Of a DNA stretch of 62,274 nt, positions 1 to 7,701 are shown one piece after another. Origin of the DNA: Myxococcota bacterium (GTDB lineage Bacteria; Myxococcota_A; Polyangia; Palsa-1104; JAEUJZ01); the NCBI GenBank assembly GCA_025057315.1, contig JANWXW010000140.1:1-62274 (forward strand), given 5' to 3'. The notes under the pieces were generated by a model. It made no database searches. It was not told where the DNA came from and saw only the letters and a program-made list of their open reading frames with translations. The first letter of the stretch is position 1. Every line of letters begins with the position of its first letter. The position numbers were made by a program, and so were the translations under genes.

Positions 1-1
1 G

Positions 2-190
2 CTCTTTGGCCGCATCGAGGCGCGGCGGGAGGCGCTCCAAGAGGCCCGGCAGGAGCGCGAGCGGCTGCGAGCGCGTGGCCCGGCCACCCCGCCCTCACCC
101 CCGGCTTCTGGTCCCAGCCCCGTGCCGACCGAGGCCCCGGCCGGGGCCAGCCCGCTCCAGCCCGCGGCCCGGCGCCGCAGGCGCAGGTAG
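2..190 (+). CDS. C-terminal end of an unidentified protein (partial)
   Basis: An open frame enters from the left edge and ends at TAG 188-190, giving the last 62 residues of a protein whose start lies outside the window. The visible part begins with a highly charged Arg/Glu/Gln-rich stretch, probably a helix or coiled coil (LFGRIEARREALQEARQERE), followed by a Pro/Ala-rich tail that ends in five consecutive Arg residues. Nothing identifies a family. A basic, Pro-rich tail suggests a flexible, possibly nucleic-acid-binding or surface-exposed end, but that is only inference. Confidence 0.55.
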   Translation, partial: LFGRIEARREALQEARQERERLRARGPATPPSPPASGPSPVPTEAPAGASPLQPAARRRRRR

Positions 191-475
191 GTCCCCGAGC
201 GGGGCGTTTGGCCCCTGCTGGTCGCCCCCCGGGCGCCCGCCCCTCTGCCCCCCCGGCACCTCCCAGGCAGGCCCGTGGCCTCTCCTTTTGCATCGTAAAT
301 CGATGGCTTTTGCCATGGCCAGCCCCCGATCTGCCCTGGCCGCCGGTGTGCCTTCACCTGCCCCGGCGCGGCCTCAGCCACCCGCTGGGTGGTGGGTCGT
401 TTGACGGCAGGCCGGAAGAACAGGGTATGTAGGTTCTTTCCACTGGCCTCAGCCACCCGCTGGGTGGTGGGTCGT
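191..475. other. Intergenic region with inverted repeats and tandem repeat
   Basis: No convincing gene. Just after the stop at 190 a short GC hairpin (CCCC 193-196 / GGGG 201-204) could help terminate the upstream gene. A more AT-rich patch holds two overlapping perfect inverted repeats: CATCG-TAAAT-CGATG at 291-305 and ATGGC-TTTT-GCCAT at 303-316. Two copies of a 38-bp repeat follow (370-407 and 445-482), the second running into the -35 box of the next gene. The region therefore looks regulatory rather than decayed coding sequence. Confidence 0.5.
370..407 (+). repeat. 38-bp direct repeat, copy 1
   Basis: Identical over 38 bp to 445-482, with a period of 75 bp. It contains the perfect 15-bp palindrome CCACCC-GCT-GGGTGG (378-392) and ends with TTGACGG, a -35-like element (TTGACG 401-406). 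A weak -10 candidate TATGTA lies at 426-431 after a long 19-nt spacer. Confidence 0.8.
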
Positions 476-482
476 TTGACGG
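445..482 (+). repeat. 38-bp direct repeat, copy 2
   Basis: Exact second copy. Its palindrome CCACCC-GCT-GGGTGG is at 453-467, 8 bp upstream of TTGACG 476-481, which is the -35 box of the promoter for the gene at 514. The layout suggests a binding site for a dimeric regulator duplicated together with a -35 element. Confidence 0.8.
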
Positions 483-504
483 GGCCGCCAGGGCCTTCTA
501 CACT
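476..504 (+). promoter_or_regulatory. Sigma-70-type promoter of the S55 peptidase gene
   Basis: TTGACG (476-481), 17-nt spacer, TACACT (499-504). The expected start of transcription is around 511, two or three bases before the ATG at 514, so the mRNA would be leaderless or nearly so. Confidence 0.7.
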
Positions 505-513
505 GATGCCAGC

Positions 514-2382
514 ATGTCCGACCCTGCCTTTGGGGCGCGCTGGAAGATCTGCCCGCTGGCCGCTCTGCTGTGGCTCCTGCCGACCGGGGCTGTGCAGGGG
601 GAGCCGGCGCTGTCGTCCACGGGGCAGGGCCGGCCTGGACCCCCCCCCGCTGTGCGGAGCGAGGTGCCGCTGCTGCCGCTGGCCCAGGTGCGCCCGGGCA
701 TGACGGGCTACGGGCTGACGGTCTTTGCTGGCACCCAGCCGGAGCGGTTCTCGGTGCGGGTGGTGGGGGTGCTGCGGCACTTTTTGCCGCGGCAGGACCT
801 TATCGTCATTCGCAGCGACGACCCGCGCCTTCTCCACAGCGGCATCGCCGCCGGCATGTCGGGCTCGCCCATTTATCTAGAGGGCCGGCTGGCCGGCGCG
901 CTGGCCTACGGGTGGGCCTTTGCCAAGGAGCCGCTGGCTGGCGTCACGCCGATTGAGAACATCCTGGCGGAGATGCGCCGGCCGCCGCGCGGTCGCCACC
1001 AGACGCCGCTGGCCGCCCTGCTGCGCGGGGAGGGCCCGGCGCCGGCTGAGCCGAGCTGGCTGCGTGAGCCGCAGGACCTGGCGCGGCTGCTGCCGCCGGG
1101 ACTGCAGCCCGGCGATGGGCGGCTGGTGCGGGCCTCGGTGCCGCTGTCGGTGGCTGGCCTGACGCCCGCCGCGGTGGCCGCGCTGGCCGAGGCCTTTGCC
1201 CCCTACCACCTGGTGCCGCTGCAGGCCGGCGGGGCAGCGCGGCCGGGCGCCCGGGGCCCAGCCCGCTTTGTGCCCGGTGGGGCCCTGGCGGTGGAGCTCA
1301 TCCGCGGCGACATCAGCGCGGCCGGCACCGGAACGGTCACCTACGTGGAGGGGCAGCGGGTGGCGGCCTTTGGTCACCCGCTGCTCAACATCGGGGAAGT
1401 CTATTTCCCCATCGCAACGGCCGAGGTGCTGTCCCTGATGCCCTCGCAGGCGCAGAGCTTCAAGCTGTCCTCTCCGCTGGAGGAAAAGGGCACGCTGGTG
1501 CAGGACCGACAGGCCTGTATTGTCGGCGACATGGGGGGCCGGGCCGAGATGGTCCCGGTGCAGGTGCACATCCGCGCCCCGGGGGGTCCGGAGCAGGTCT
1601 TTTCCGCCGAGGTGGCGCGCCATCGCTTCCTGACGCCCCTGCTCACCTCCACCGTGGCCACCAGCGCGGTGCAGATGGCGGCCTCCGACGTGGCCGATGC
1701 GGTCATCCAGCTGCGCGCCAGCGTGGGGGTGCGCGGCTTCGACCCGCTGGAGCGCACCGACTACCTGTTTTCGCCCGAGGGGCTGCAGCCGCGGGCCCTG
1801 CTGTCCTTTGCCGGGCTGAAACAGCTGCAGGAGCTGCTGCTCAACCCGTTCGCGCCGGTGCACATCGACCGCATCGACCTGGATGTGAGCGTGCAGTACC
1901 GCCCAGATGTGGCCGAGATCGTCGGGCTGAGCGTGGCCAGCGACGAGCTAGAGCCGGGCACCTGGCCCAGCCTGTATGTGACGCTGCGGCCCTACAACGG
2001 CCGCCCCTATGTGCGGGCCATCCCCTTCGAGGTCCCGCGGTCGCTGGCGGGCCAGACGCTCAAGATCGAGGCCAGTGCTGGCAACCTGGCCCGGCCGGAG
2101 GTCGCCCCCCCGGAGTCGCTGGCGGGCCTGATGAGCAACCTGCGCAAGGGGTATCCGGCGCGCTCGCTGGTGGTGACGCTGCAGACCCCCGACGAGGGGG
2201 TGATGCTGCGTGGCCAGCTGGTGCCCAGCCTGCCGGCCTCGGTGATCGCCACGCTCCGGCCGGGGACATCCTCCCGGCGGGCCGAGCCCTACAAGCGGCT
2301 GGCCCGGTTGGTGGTGGACATGGGGGTGGTGCTGCAGGGTCGGCAGGAGATCCAGGTGCGCGTCAGCGACCGAGCCCCCTAG
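514..2382 (+). CDS. Exported SpoIVB-like (S55 family) peptidase
   Basis: A 622-residue exported protein. Residues 10-29 form a signal-peptide-like hydrophobic stretch. Residues 54-150 carry the S55 signature: a VRPGMTGYGLTVF strand and then GMSGSPIY, with candidate nucleophile Ser116 or Ser118. A second conserved block near residues 271-305 contains GTVTYVEGQRVAAFGHP, whose His288 is the probable general base. In Bacillus SpoIVB the His precedes the Ser; here the order is reversed. The long C-terminal half has no motif I recognise. It probably acts in the periplasm on an unknown substrate. The start at 514 is set by the promoter immediately upstream; no Shine-Dalgarno site is visible. The next gene follows in the same direction. 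Confidence 0.75.
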   Translation: MSDPAFGARWKICPLAALLWLLPTGAVQGEPALSSTGQGRPGPPPAVRSEVPLLPLAQVRPGMTGYGLTVFAGTQPERFSVRVVGVLRHFLPRQDLIVIRSDDPRLLHSGIAAGMSGSPIYLEGRLAGALAYGWAFAKEPLAGVTPIENILAEMRRPPRGRHQTPLAALLRGEGPAPAEPSWLREPQDLARLLPPGLQPGDGRLVRASVPLSVAGLTPAAVAALAEAFAPYHLVPLQAGGAARPGARGPARFVPGGALAVELIRGDISAAGTGTVTYVEGQRVAAFGHPLLNIGEVYFPIATAEVLSLMPSQAQSFKLSSPLEEKGTLVQDRQACIVGDMGGRAEMVPVQVHIRAPGGPEQVFSAEVARHRFLTPLLTSTVATSAVQMAASDVADAVIQLRASVGVRGFDPLERTDYLFSPEGLQPRALLSFAGLKQLQELLLNPFAPVHIDRIDLDVSVQYRPDVAEIVGLSVASDELEPGTWPSLYVTLRPYNGRPYVRAIPFEVPRSLAGQTLKIEASAGNLARPEVAPPESLAGLMSNLRKGYPARSLVVTLQTPDEGVMLRGQLVPSLPASVIATLRPGTSSRRAEPYKRLARLVVDMGVVLQGRQEIQVRVSDRAP

Positions 2383-2444
2383 TGGGGCCCCCCTAGACCC
2401 CAGGGTGTGCCCCCTGCCAGGATTGATCGATTGATCCAGGATGG

Positions 2445-4592
2445 ATGAAGATCGACATGCTCCAGGCGTCTGGATGCCGCGCGGGCACCGCGCTGGCAAT
2501 GCTCATCTGCCTCTGGGCTGGGCCGGCCGCAGCCGGTCCGGTGCGGAGCTTTCGCGTCACCTCGTACAAGGACCTGTCCGAGGGGGAGGCGCAGGGGGTC
2601 ATGCTGTCCTCGCGGGGCGAGGTGGTGGCTGGCTGGGGGGCAGAGCGCCTGGCGCTGCCCTCGCTGTCGGACGATAGCGTCCGCGCCCTGGTGGCGGCGC
2701 CCGACGGGGCGGTCTACCTGGGCACCGGTGGGGACAGCCCGCGGATCTACCTGTATGAGCGGGGCACGCTGCGCCTCGTGGCCCAGCTGCCGGCCTCCAC
2801 CTGGGTCACGGCCCTGTGCATCTTGCCAGCCCGGCCGGGGCAGGGCGCCGGCGAGCTGCTGGCAGCCACCGCGCAGGATGGGCGCATCTTTCAGGTGAGC
2901 CGCACCGGCCAGGTGCGGTTGTTTGGCCGCGTGGAGGCCGAGCACGTCTGGGCGCTGCTCTACGATGCCCGGCGCGACCGCGTCCTGGTGGCGGGTGGGC
3001 CCGGGCGCGTCTTTGCGCTGGAGCGCAACGGTCGGGTGCAGCCTCTGGTGGACACCGGTGCCCGGCAGGTGCTCGGCCTGGCGCAGGGGGACGACGGGCA
3101 GCTTTACCTGGGCACGGCCAACGACGCGGTGCTCTACCGGCTGGATCCGGACCGTCCGGGCAGCCTCCGTGCCCTGCACGACTTTGCCGGCACCGAGGTG
3201 CGGGCGGTGGTCTGGAGCCGCGGGGTGCTTTACGTGGCGGTCAACGACATGCAGCGCGAGGCCCCGCCGCGGCCGGGTGTGCGCATCGCGCTGGGGCCGG
3301 CCGGCGCGGGCCCGGGCAGCGGCGGAGGCAAGGCAGGGCCGACCGACCGGGGCAAAGGGGCGCTCTATCGCATCGAGCCCTCGGGCCAGGTGGAGCAGAT
3401 CCACGCCATCAGCGATGGGTTCTGGAACGCGCTCCAGGTGGATGGGGACGGCCAGCTCTTTGCTGCCGCCAGCACGCCCGGGGGCCGGGGGCGGCTGTAC
3501 TGGGTGCGTCCGGATCGCACCGTGCTCACCGCGCTGGAGCTCAAGGAGAGCGACCTGCTGGCCCTGTCCTTTGGCAAGGAGCGCCTGGTGGGCACGGGCA
3601 ACAGCGGCGCGCTCTACCGCCTGAAGGACACGCCCGCCAAAGGGGCCCACTACCTGAGCAAGGTCCTGGATGCGCAGGCGCCGGCGCGCTGGGGCACGCT
3701 GCGCTATGTGGGCCAGGGGACCCTGCGGCTGGAGACGCGCAGCGGCAACGTGGCCCGACCCGATGCCACCTGGAGCCCGTGGGAGCCGCTCGCCCGGCCC
3801 GAGCCCCCCGCCCCGACCGGCGAGATCGCAGGCAAGGTGGCCTCGCCGCCGGGCCGCTACCTGCAGGTGCGCGCGACGCTGGCCGACCGCGCCTCTGTGC
3901 TGCAAGACTTTACCATTGCCTACCAGCCCATCAACCAGCGGGCCAGGGTGCTGGAGGTGCAGGTCGGCGAGGACCCGCTGGGGCACCTGGCACGGGCGGC
4001 GCGGCCCGGCGGGGGCAAGCCCCGGCAGCCGGTGGTCAAGATCCGCTGGAAGGTCGACAACCCGGACGAAGATGAGCTGGTGTACCGGGTGTATGTGCGT
4101 CCGCTGCGGGCCCGCCCCGACCCCACGCTGCAACCGGGGTGGCTGCTCATCTCGGGGCCTGAGCCGTTGAGCCGCACCGAGCTGGACTGGAACACAGAGA
4201 CGGTGGCCGACGGTGCCTACGAGGCGCGGGTGGTCGCCTCGGACGAGCGCAGCAACCCCGCGGAGACGGCCCTGAGCGACGAGATGATCACGCCGCCCTT
4301 CCTGGTGGACAACCGGCGACCGGAGCTGCAGGAGGTCAAATACAATCCGATCCGTGCCGAGGTCACCGGCCGCGCCGCAGACGCCACCTCGCCGCTGGGC
4401 GAGCTGAGCTACGCCGTGGACGGAGGGGACTTTCTGCCCCTGGCACCGCGAGACGGCATCCTCGACGATCCCATCGAGGAGTTCACCCTGCGTCTGCCGC
4501 GCCTCGGCCCCGGCCCGCACGTGCTGGTCCTGCGGGCCATCGACGCCGCGGACAACGTGGCGCTGCTCCAGCTGGTGGTGCAGGGCCGGTAG
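2445..4592 (+). CDS. Exported beta-propeller (WD40/NHL-like) protein
   Basis: 715 residues with a signal peptide (about residues 12-30, ending AGPAAAG). From about residue 35 to 430 there are repeated short blades of the type DGxVYLGTxxxxxIYL, GQLYLGTANDAVLYRL and RLYWVRPD, typical of an exported propeller. The C-terminal part contains Ig-like or fibronectin-like beta segments (VKIRWKVDNPDEDELVYRVYV, VDNRRPELQEV). Such proteins usually bind partners at the envelope; no catalytic residues are evident. The start is ATG 2445, with another ATG at 2441 in a different frame. It lies 62 bp after the S55 peptidase gene on the same strand and is probably co-transcribed with it, so a joint role at the cell surface is plausible but unproven. 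Confidence 0.65.
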   Translation: MKIDMLQASGCRAGTALAMLICLWAGPAAAGPVRSFRVTSYKDLSEGEAQGVMLSSRGEVVAGWGAERLALPSLSDDSVRALVAAPDGAVYLGTGGDSPRIYLYERGTLRLVAQLPASTWVTALCILPARPGQGAGELLAATAQDGRIFQVSRTGQVRLFGRVEAEHVWALLYDARRDRVLVAGGPGRVFALERNGRVQPLVDTGARQVLGLAQGDDGQLYLGTANDAVLYRLDPDRPGSLRALHDFAGTEVRAVVWSRGVLYVAVNDMQREAPPRPGVRIALGPAGAGPGSGGGKAGPTDRGKGALYRIEPSGQVEQIHAISDGFWNALQVDGDGQLFAAASTPGGRGRLYWVRPDRTVLTALELKESDLLALSFGKERLVGTGNSGALYRLKDTPAKGAHYLSKVLDAQAPARWGTLRYVGQGTLRLETRSGNVARPDATWSPWEPLARPEPPAPTGEIAGKVASPPGRYLQVRATLADRASVLQDFTIAYQPINQRARVLEVQVGEDPLGHLARAARPGGGKPRQPVVKIRWKVDNPDEDELVYRVYVRPLRARPDPTLQPGWLLISGPEPLSRTELDWNTETVADGAYEARVVASDERSNPAETALSDEMITPPFLVDNRRPELQEVKYNPIRAEVTGRAADATSPLGELSYAVDGGDFLPLAPRDGILDDPIEEFTLRLPRLGPGPHVLVLRAIDAADNVALLQLVVQGR

Positions 4593-4605
4593 GGCGATTT
4601 GCCCA

Positions 4606-4620
4606 ATGCAAATCTTGCAT
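4606..4620. promoter_or_regulatory. 15-bp palindrome upstream of the FHA gene promoter
   Basis: Perfect inverted repeat ATGCAA-ATC-TTGCAT, ending 8 bp before the -35 box at 4629. The 6-3-6 design and the 8-bp distance are the same as for the CCACCC-GCT-GGGTGG palindrome upstream of the promoter at 476. It is probably the operator of a dimeric regulator. Confidence 0.5.
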
Positions 4621-4628
4621 GCCCTCCA

Positions 4629-4657
4629 TTGACTTCAACAATCCCTCACCCTAAAAT
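4629..4657 (+). promoter_or_regulatory. Strong sigma-70-type promoter of the FHA gene
   Basis: TTGACT (4629-4634), exactly 17 nt, TAAAAT (4652-4657), in an unusually AT-rich patch for this genome. Transcription should start near 4664, leaving a leader of about 20 nt with a Shine-Dalgarno GGAG at 4672-4675. Confidence 0.85.
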
Positions 4658-4684
4658 ACAAAATCTAAACTGGAGTTGCTTGAG

Positions 4685-5629
4685 GTGGCCCCGCCAAACC
4701 CCACCTACGCGTTGCGCTTCATCTCGGGCAAATACCAGGGCGGCGAATTTCCTCTGCGCGCCAACCGGGATATCATCATCGGTCGGTCCAGCGACCTGGA
4801 CATGGTCCTCATCGAGGACATGGTGTCGCGCAAGCACGCCAAGATCCAGACCACCGAAGAGGGGGTGATCATCACCGACATCGGCTCCACCAACGGTACC
4901 TTCGTCAACGGCGAGCGCGTGCAGCGGGCGGTTCTCAAGGAAGGCGACCGCATTCTGATTGGCACCTCCATCCTGAAGCTGGTCAGCATCGACCCGTCGA
5001 GCGCGCTGTCGGAGACGGAGGCGCGCCATCAGATGGAAAAGCGCGCCGCCGCGCAGGGCCAGCGCACCCCCTCTACCAGCCGCGCCATGTCGGGCAGCAT
5101 CGAGGAGATTCCGCTGCCGGACCTGCTCCAGCTGCTGTCCACCTCCAAGCGATCGGGGGTGCTGTCAATCCGCGGACCGGAAGGGCACGGCCAGATCTAC
5201 CTGCGCAAGGGGCAGATTTACTACGCCACCATCGACGATAGCTTCGACCTGGCGCCGCGCAAGGCTGCCTTCCGCCTGCTGACCTGGGAGCGGGGCCAGT
5301 TCGACCTGGAGCCGCCTGACGACAAGTCGGTGTTGGAGGAGATCACCGAGTCCACCGAGGCGCTGCTCATGGAGGGCATGCGGCAGCTGGACGAGTTTCG
5401 CCGCATCGAGCCCCAGCTGCCACGGCGCGACGCACTGCTGGACATCCCCCGGCCTCTGGATCCGCCGCTGCGGGCGCTGCGGCCGCACGAGCTCGATCTG
5501 CTGCAGCTGGTCATCAACCTGGGCCAGGTGCAGAGCGTCATCGACCGCAGCCCGGCCACCGATCTGGAGGCAGCGCAGGCGCTCATCGGGCTCATCAGCC
5601 GCGACTATGTCATCGTGAAGCCCCGCTAG
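4685..5629 (+). CDS. FHA domain plus DUF4388 (PATAN) signalling protein
   Basis: The first 110 residues are a forkhead-associated phosphothreonine-binding domain: IIIGRSSDLDM, VSRKHAKI and DIGSTNGTFVNG give the conserved Arg, Ser, His and Asn residues. From about residue 140 (MSGSIEEIPLPDLLQLL) to 230 there is a DUF4388/PATAN domain with GVLSIRG and GQIYLRKGQIYYA, then a helical tail. The combination is a typical cytoplasmic scaffold in Ser/Thr kinase or two-component networks. GTG 4685 fits best because GGAG at 4672-4675 is 9 nt away; an in-frame TTG at 4676 would abut that site. The stop shares the palindrome CTAG (5626-5629) with the stop of the convergent gene. Confidence 0.85.
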   Translation: MAPPNPTYALRFISGKYQGGEFPLRANRDIIIGRSSDLDMVLIEDMVSRKHAKIQTTEEGVIITDIGSTNGTFVNGERVQRAVLKEGDRILIGTSILKLVSIDPSSALSETEARHQMEKRAAAQGQRTPSTSRAMSGSIEEIPLPDLLQLLSTSKRSGVLSIRGPEGHGQIYLRKGQIYYATIDDSFDLAPRKAAFRLLTWERGQFDLEPPDDKSVLEEITESTEALLMEGMRQLDEFRRIEPQLPRRDALLDIPRPLDPPLRALRPHELDLLQLVINLGQVQSVIDRSPATDLEAAQALIGLISRDYVIVKPR

Positions 5630-6636
5630 GGCTCCCGCCAGGCCCGGCCCCAGCGGTAGGAGAGCCCGCCGCGGTCATCGCGCAGAACGGCAAAGAAGAA
5701 CACCACCCCATCTGGTGCCTCCAGCGAGGCCGTCTGGCCCGTCGGGGGTTCCCAGCGCACCCGGCTGCGTAGGCCCTGGGGGCAGGGCGGCTCGCAGTCG
5801 GGCGTGCCAAAGTCGCCCCGGCCCGCCTCCAGGCGGCCACCGGTGACAAAGAAGGAGACAGCGAGCTGCTCGTCGCGAAGTTCCCCCGGCGCATCCAGCC
5901 CTGGCGCCCTCTCCACCGCGTCGGGGGCGCGCTCCAGGGTCAGAAACAGGTCGTGGCCCTCCGCCGGATAGCGGGCGCCGGGCGCATCCAGAGGCACCTC
6001 GTCCTGGCCCTCTAGGCGCAGTGCCTGCACGGCCGGGTTGCGGTTGCGCGGGCCATCGGCCGAGACGCGGATGCGCTTCAGGCCCACCACGCAGGCATGG
6101 GAATCCGCCACGATGCCGCGCTCCTGGCGCGCTCGTTCCAAGCAGGCGCGGGGCCCCTCCCCTGTGGCCGCCACCAGGGTCACCAGCCACGTGCCCGGAC
6201 GGGCGCCCGCGTCGACCACGAGCTGCGCCCTCGCCCCCTCGCCCAACTCCGCCTCCTGCAGCGTGCTGCCGGGCGGGCCCAGAGCGCAGGGCTCCAGCGC
6301 GCTCAGCCCCTCGGCGGGCCGGCAGGCAAGCCACAGGTGGCGCAGGTCGCGAGGCCAGGGCGTGCCCACCTCCTGCCCGTCCAGGACCTGCCGGCGTCCC
6401 TGCCGCGGATGGATCACCACCAGCGCTGACAGGTCCACAACCCCGCCGGGGCCGGTCTCAGGGGGCTCGGCCTGGATGGCCAGCAGACGCAGCTTGCCCC
6501 GGGGGTCCGGCTGCCCATCCGGCCCCCTGGGCTCGGGGTCGATGCGCCAGGCCGGGGGCAGCTCCGGTGCGCAGCCCAGCAGCACCAGGAGCGCGCTTGC
6601 GACCCGCCACACTTCTTTGTAGCGTGTGCCCACCAT
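5626..6636 (-). CDS. Predicted lipoprotein of unknown function
   Basis: Up to 336 residues. An N-terminal hydrophobic segment ends in the lipobox LLGC (Cys at residue 22), so it should be anchored to the envelope. The rest is rich in Gly, Pro and Arg, with several Cys (WLACRPA, LEPCALG, DCEPPCPQG) and beta-like segments, but I recognise no family. ATG 6636 is one start; a GTG at 6612 would give a tighter signal peptide (MWRVASALLVLLGC). ATG 6634-6636 overlaps the ATG of the divergent gene in one CATG. The gene is convergent with the FHA gene, and both stop codons lie on opposite strands of one CTAG. Confidence 0.65.
   Translation of the reverse strand: MVGTRYKEVWRVASALLVLLGCAPELPPAWRIDPEPRGPDGQPDPRGKLRLLAIQAEPPETGPGGVVDLSALVVIHPRQGRRQVLDGQEVGTPWPRDLRHLWLACRPAEGLSALEPCALGPPGSTLQEAELGEGARAQLVVDAGARPGTWLVTLVAATGEGPRACLERARQERGIVADSHACVVGLKRIRVSADGPRNRNPAVQALRLEGQDEVPLDAPGARYPAEGHDLFLTLERAPDAVERAPGLDAPGELRDEQLAVSFFVTGGRLEAGRGDFGTPDCEPPCPQGLRSRVRWEPPTGQTASLEAPDGVVFFFAVLRDDRGGLSYRWGRAWREP
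6597..6625 (+). promoter_or_regulatory. Promoter candidate for the small zinc protein
   Basis: TTGCGA (6597-6602), 17-nt spacer, TAGCGT (6620-6625), then 9 nt to the ATG at 6635. The hexamers are imperfect but the spacing is ideal. It lies inside the 5' end of the divergent lipoprotein gene and would give a leaderless or near-leaderless mRNA. Confidence 0.45.
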
Positions 6637-6841
6637 GGCCGAAGTCTTCGGCATTTGCTCCATATGCCGCAAGCAGATCCTGGTGGGACAGCGTTACTAT
6701 CGATGCTCGGTGTCCACCTGCAACGCGGGGCGGCTCAAGTTCTACTTCTGCAGCCTCCCCTGCTGGGAGGCCCACCTGCCCACCGCGCGCCATCGATCGG
6801 CCTCGGCCATCGAGGAGATCGCCACGCGCCGTCCCCACTGA
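6635..6841 (+). CDS. Small zinc-binding protein
   Basis: 68 residues with seven Cys. Six pair naturally as CSIC (CxxC), CSVSTC (CxxxxC) and CSLPC (CxxxC), followed by WEAH, which provides a His. The pattern resembles small treble-clef or HIT/MYND-like zinc fingers, which mediate protein or RNA contacts. No enzyme motif is present. ATG 6635 is chosen over GTG 6626 because it leaves the expected distance to the -10 box. The gene is divergent from the lipoprotein gene and convergent with the thioredoxin gene 18 bp downstream. The partner and role are unknown. Confidence 0.6.
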   Translation: MAEVFGICSICRKQILVGQRYYRCSVSTCNAGRLKFYFCSLPCWEAHLPTARHRSASAIEEIATRRPH

Positions 6842-6859
6842 CGCGCTGCCCACCCCGGC

Positions 6860-7435
6860 TCACAGCGTCTCCTCCACGGCGGCGGCCAACTGAGCCAGGG
6901 TGTGCACGCCGCGAAAGATGCGCCGCACGCGCCCGCTCCGGTCGATGAGCACCAGGTGCGGGATGGTGCTCACATCGTAGAGCGCCGCCACCTCGGGCGT
7001 CCCCAGGCCCACCGGCACGCGCAGGCCCAGCTGCTCCACAAAGGCCCGTGCGGGCGCCTCTGCCCCCTCCGTCTCGATGGCGATGGTCTCTAGGCCCCGC
7101 CCGTGGTAGCGTCGGTCAATCTCTGCCAGCACCGGCAGGGACTGCCTGCACGGCTGGCACCAGGTGGCCCAGAAGTCCACCAGCACCGGACGGCCCCGCA
7201 CCGCCGAGAGGCGGAACGTGCCACCCCCCAGGCGGGAGACGGAGAAGTCGGGCGCCTGCTGCCCCAGGGCGAGCCGGGGCTGCAAGCCACCGCACTGGTT
7301 TATCATCCACACCGCGTTGACGACCCCCAGCAACCCGAGCACCCCCAGCAGCAGCCCTCTGCTGCGGGTCGGCCGAGGCCCGGCCGCGGAGCTGTCCGGA
7401 GCAGGAACGCGGGAAGAGGCAGGGGCATCTGTCAT
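6860..7435 (-). CDS. Membrane-anchored TlpA/ResA-like thioredoxin
   Basis: 191 residues: a short basic tail, one transmembrane helix (about residues 27-48, [18 protein letters not shown]), then a thioredoxin-fold domain facing the periplasm. The active site is [10 protein letters not shown] (CxxC), with the conserved cis-Pro in [10 protein letters not shown]. The AhpC/TSA-like start ([18 protein letters not shown]) is typical of TlpA/ResA proteins that reduce disulfides during cytochrome c or oxidase assembly. It stands alone here, with no cytochrome biogenesis genes nearby, so the substrate cannot be deduced. No clear Shine-Dalgarno or -10 element precedes ATG 7435. Confidence 0.85.
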   Translation of the reverse strand: MTDAPASSRVPAPDSSAAGPRPTRSRGLLLGVLGLLGVVNAVWMINQCGGLQPRLALGQQAPDFSVSRLGGGTFRLSAVRGRPVLVDFWATWCQPCRQSLPVLAEIDRRYHGRGLETIAIETEGAEAPARAFVEQLGLRVPVGLGTPEVAALYDVSTIPHLVLIDRSGRVRRIFRGVHTLAQLAAAVEETL

Positions 7436-7701
7436 GGGTGCCGATCCATGGCGGTCTCACCCGCCGCGGCCCAAGCATATCGCAAGCACATCCAGGATGC
7501 CTCTGAACTGGATGTCTTTGAACCTATGGTTGTGATTGCATCCGGCCTGGAGGTGACCGGAAGGCTGCCTCCGCCTCCCCCAGGGGGGACCGGGGGTGTG
7601 TGGCAGGGGCGCCAGCGGGGCTTTGGGGCCGATGAGGCAAGGCCTCCCCACGGGGGCGATGCACCGGCGGGCCACCCCCTCGCTCTTCCTCCCACAAAGG
7701 G

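Noticed and set aside
2379..4520. Long open frame on the minus strand (713 codons) opposite the beta-propeller gene
   Set aside because: It is a shadow of GC-rich codons: the plus frame has a signal peptide and propeller repeats, while the minus product is rich in Arg, Gln, His and Gly with no motif.
7448..7701. Plus-strand frame from ATG 7448 ([20 protein letters not shown]...) in the 266-bp gap before the helical-repeat gene
   Set aside because: The first 35 residues look protein-like, but the frame turns into a Pro/Gly-rich stretch and runs antisense through the next gene, so at most it is a short remnant. No ribosome-binding site or -10 element fits.
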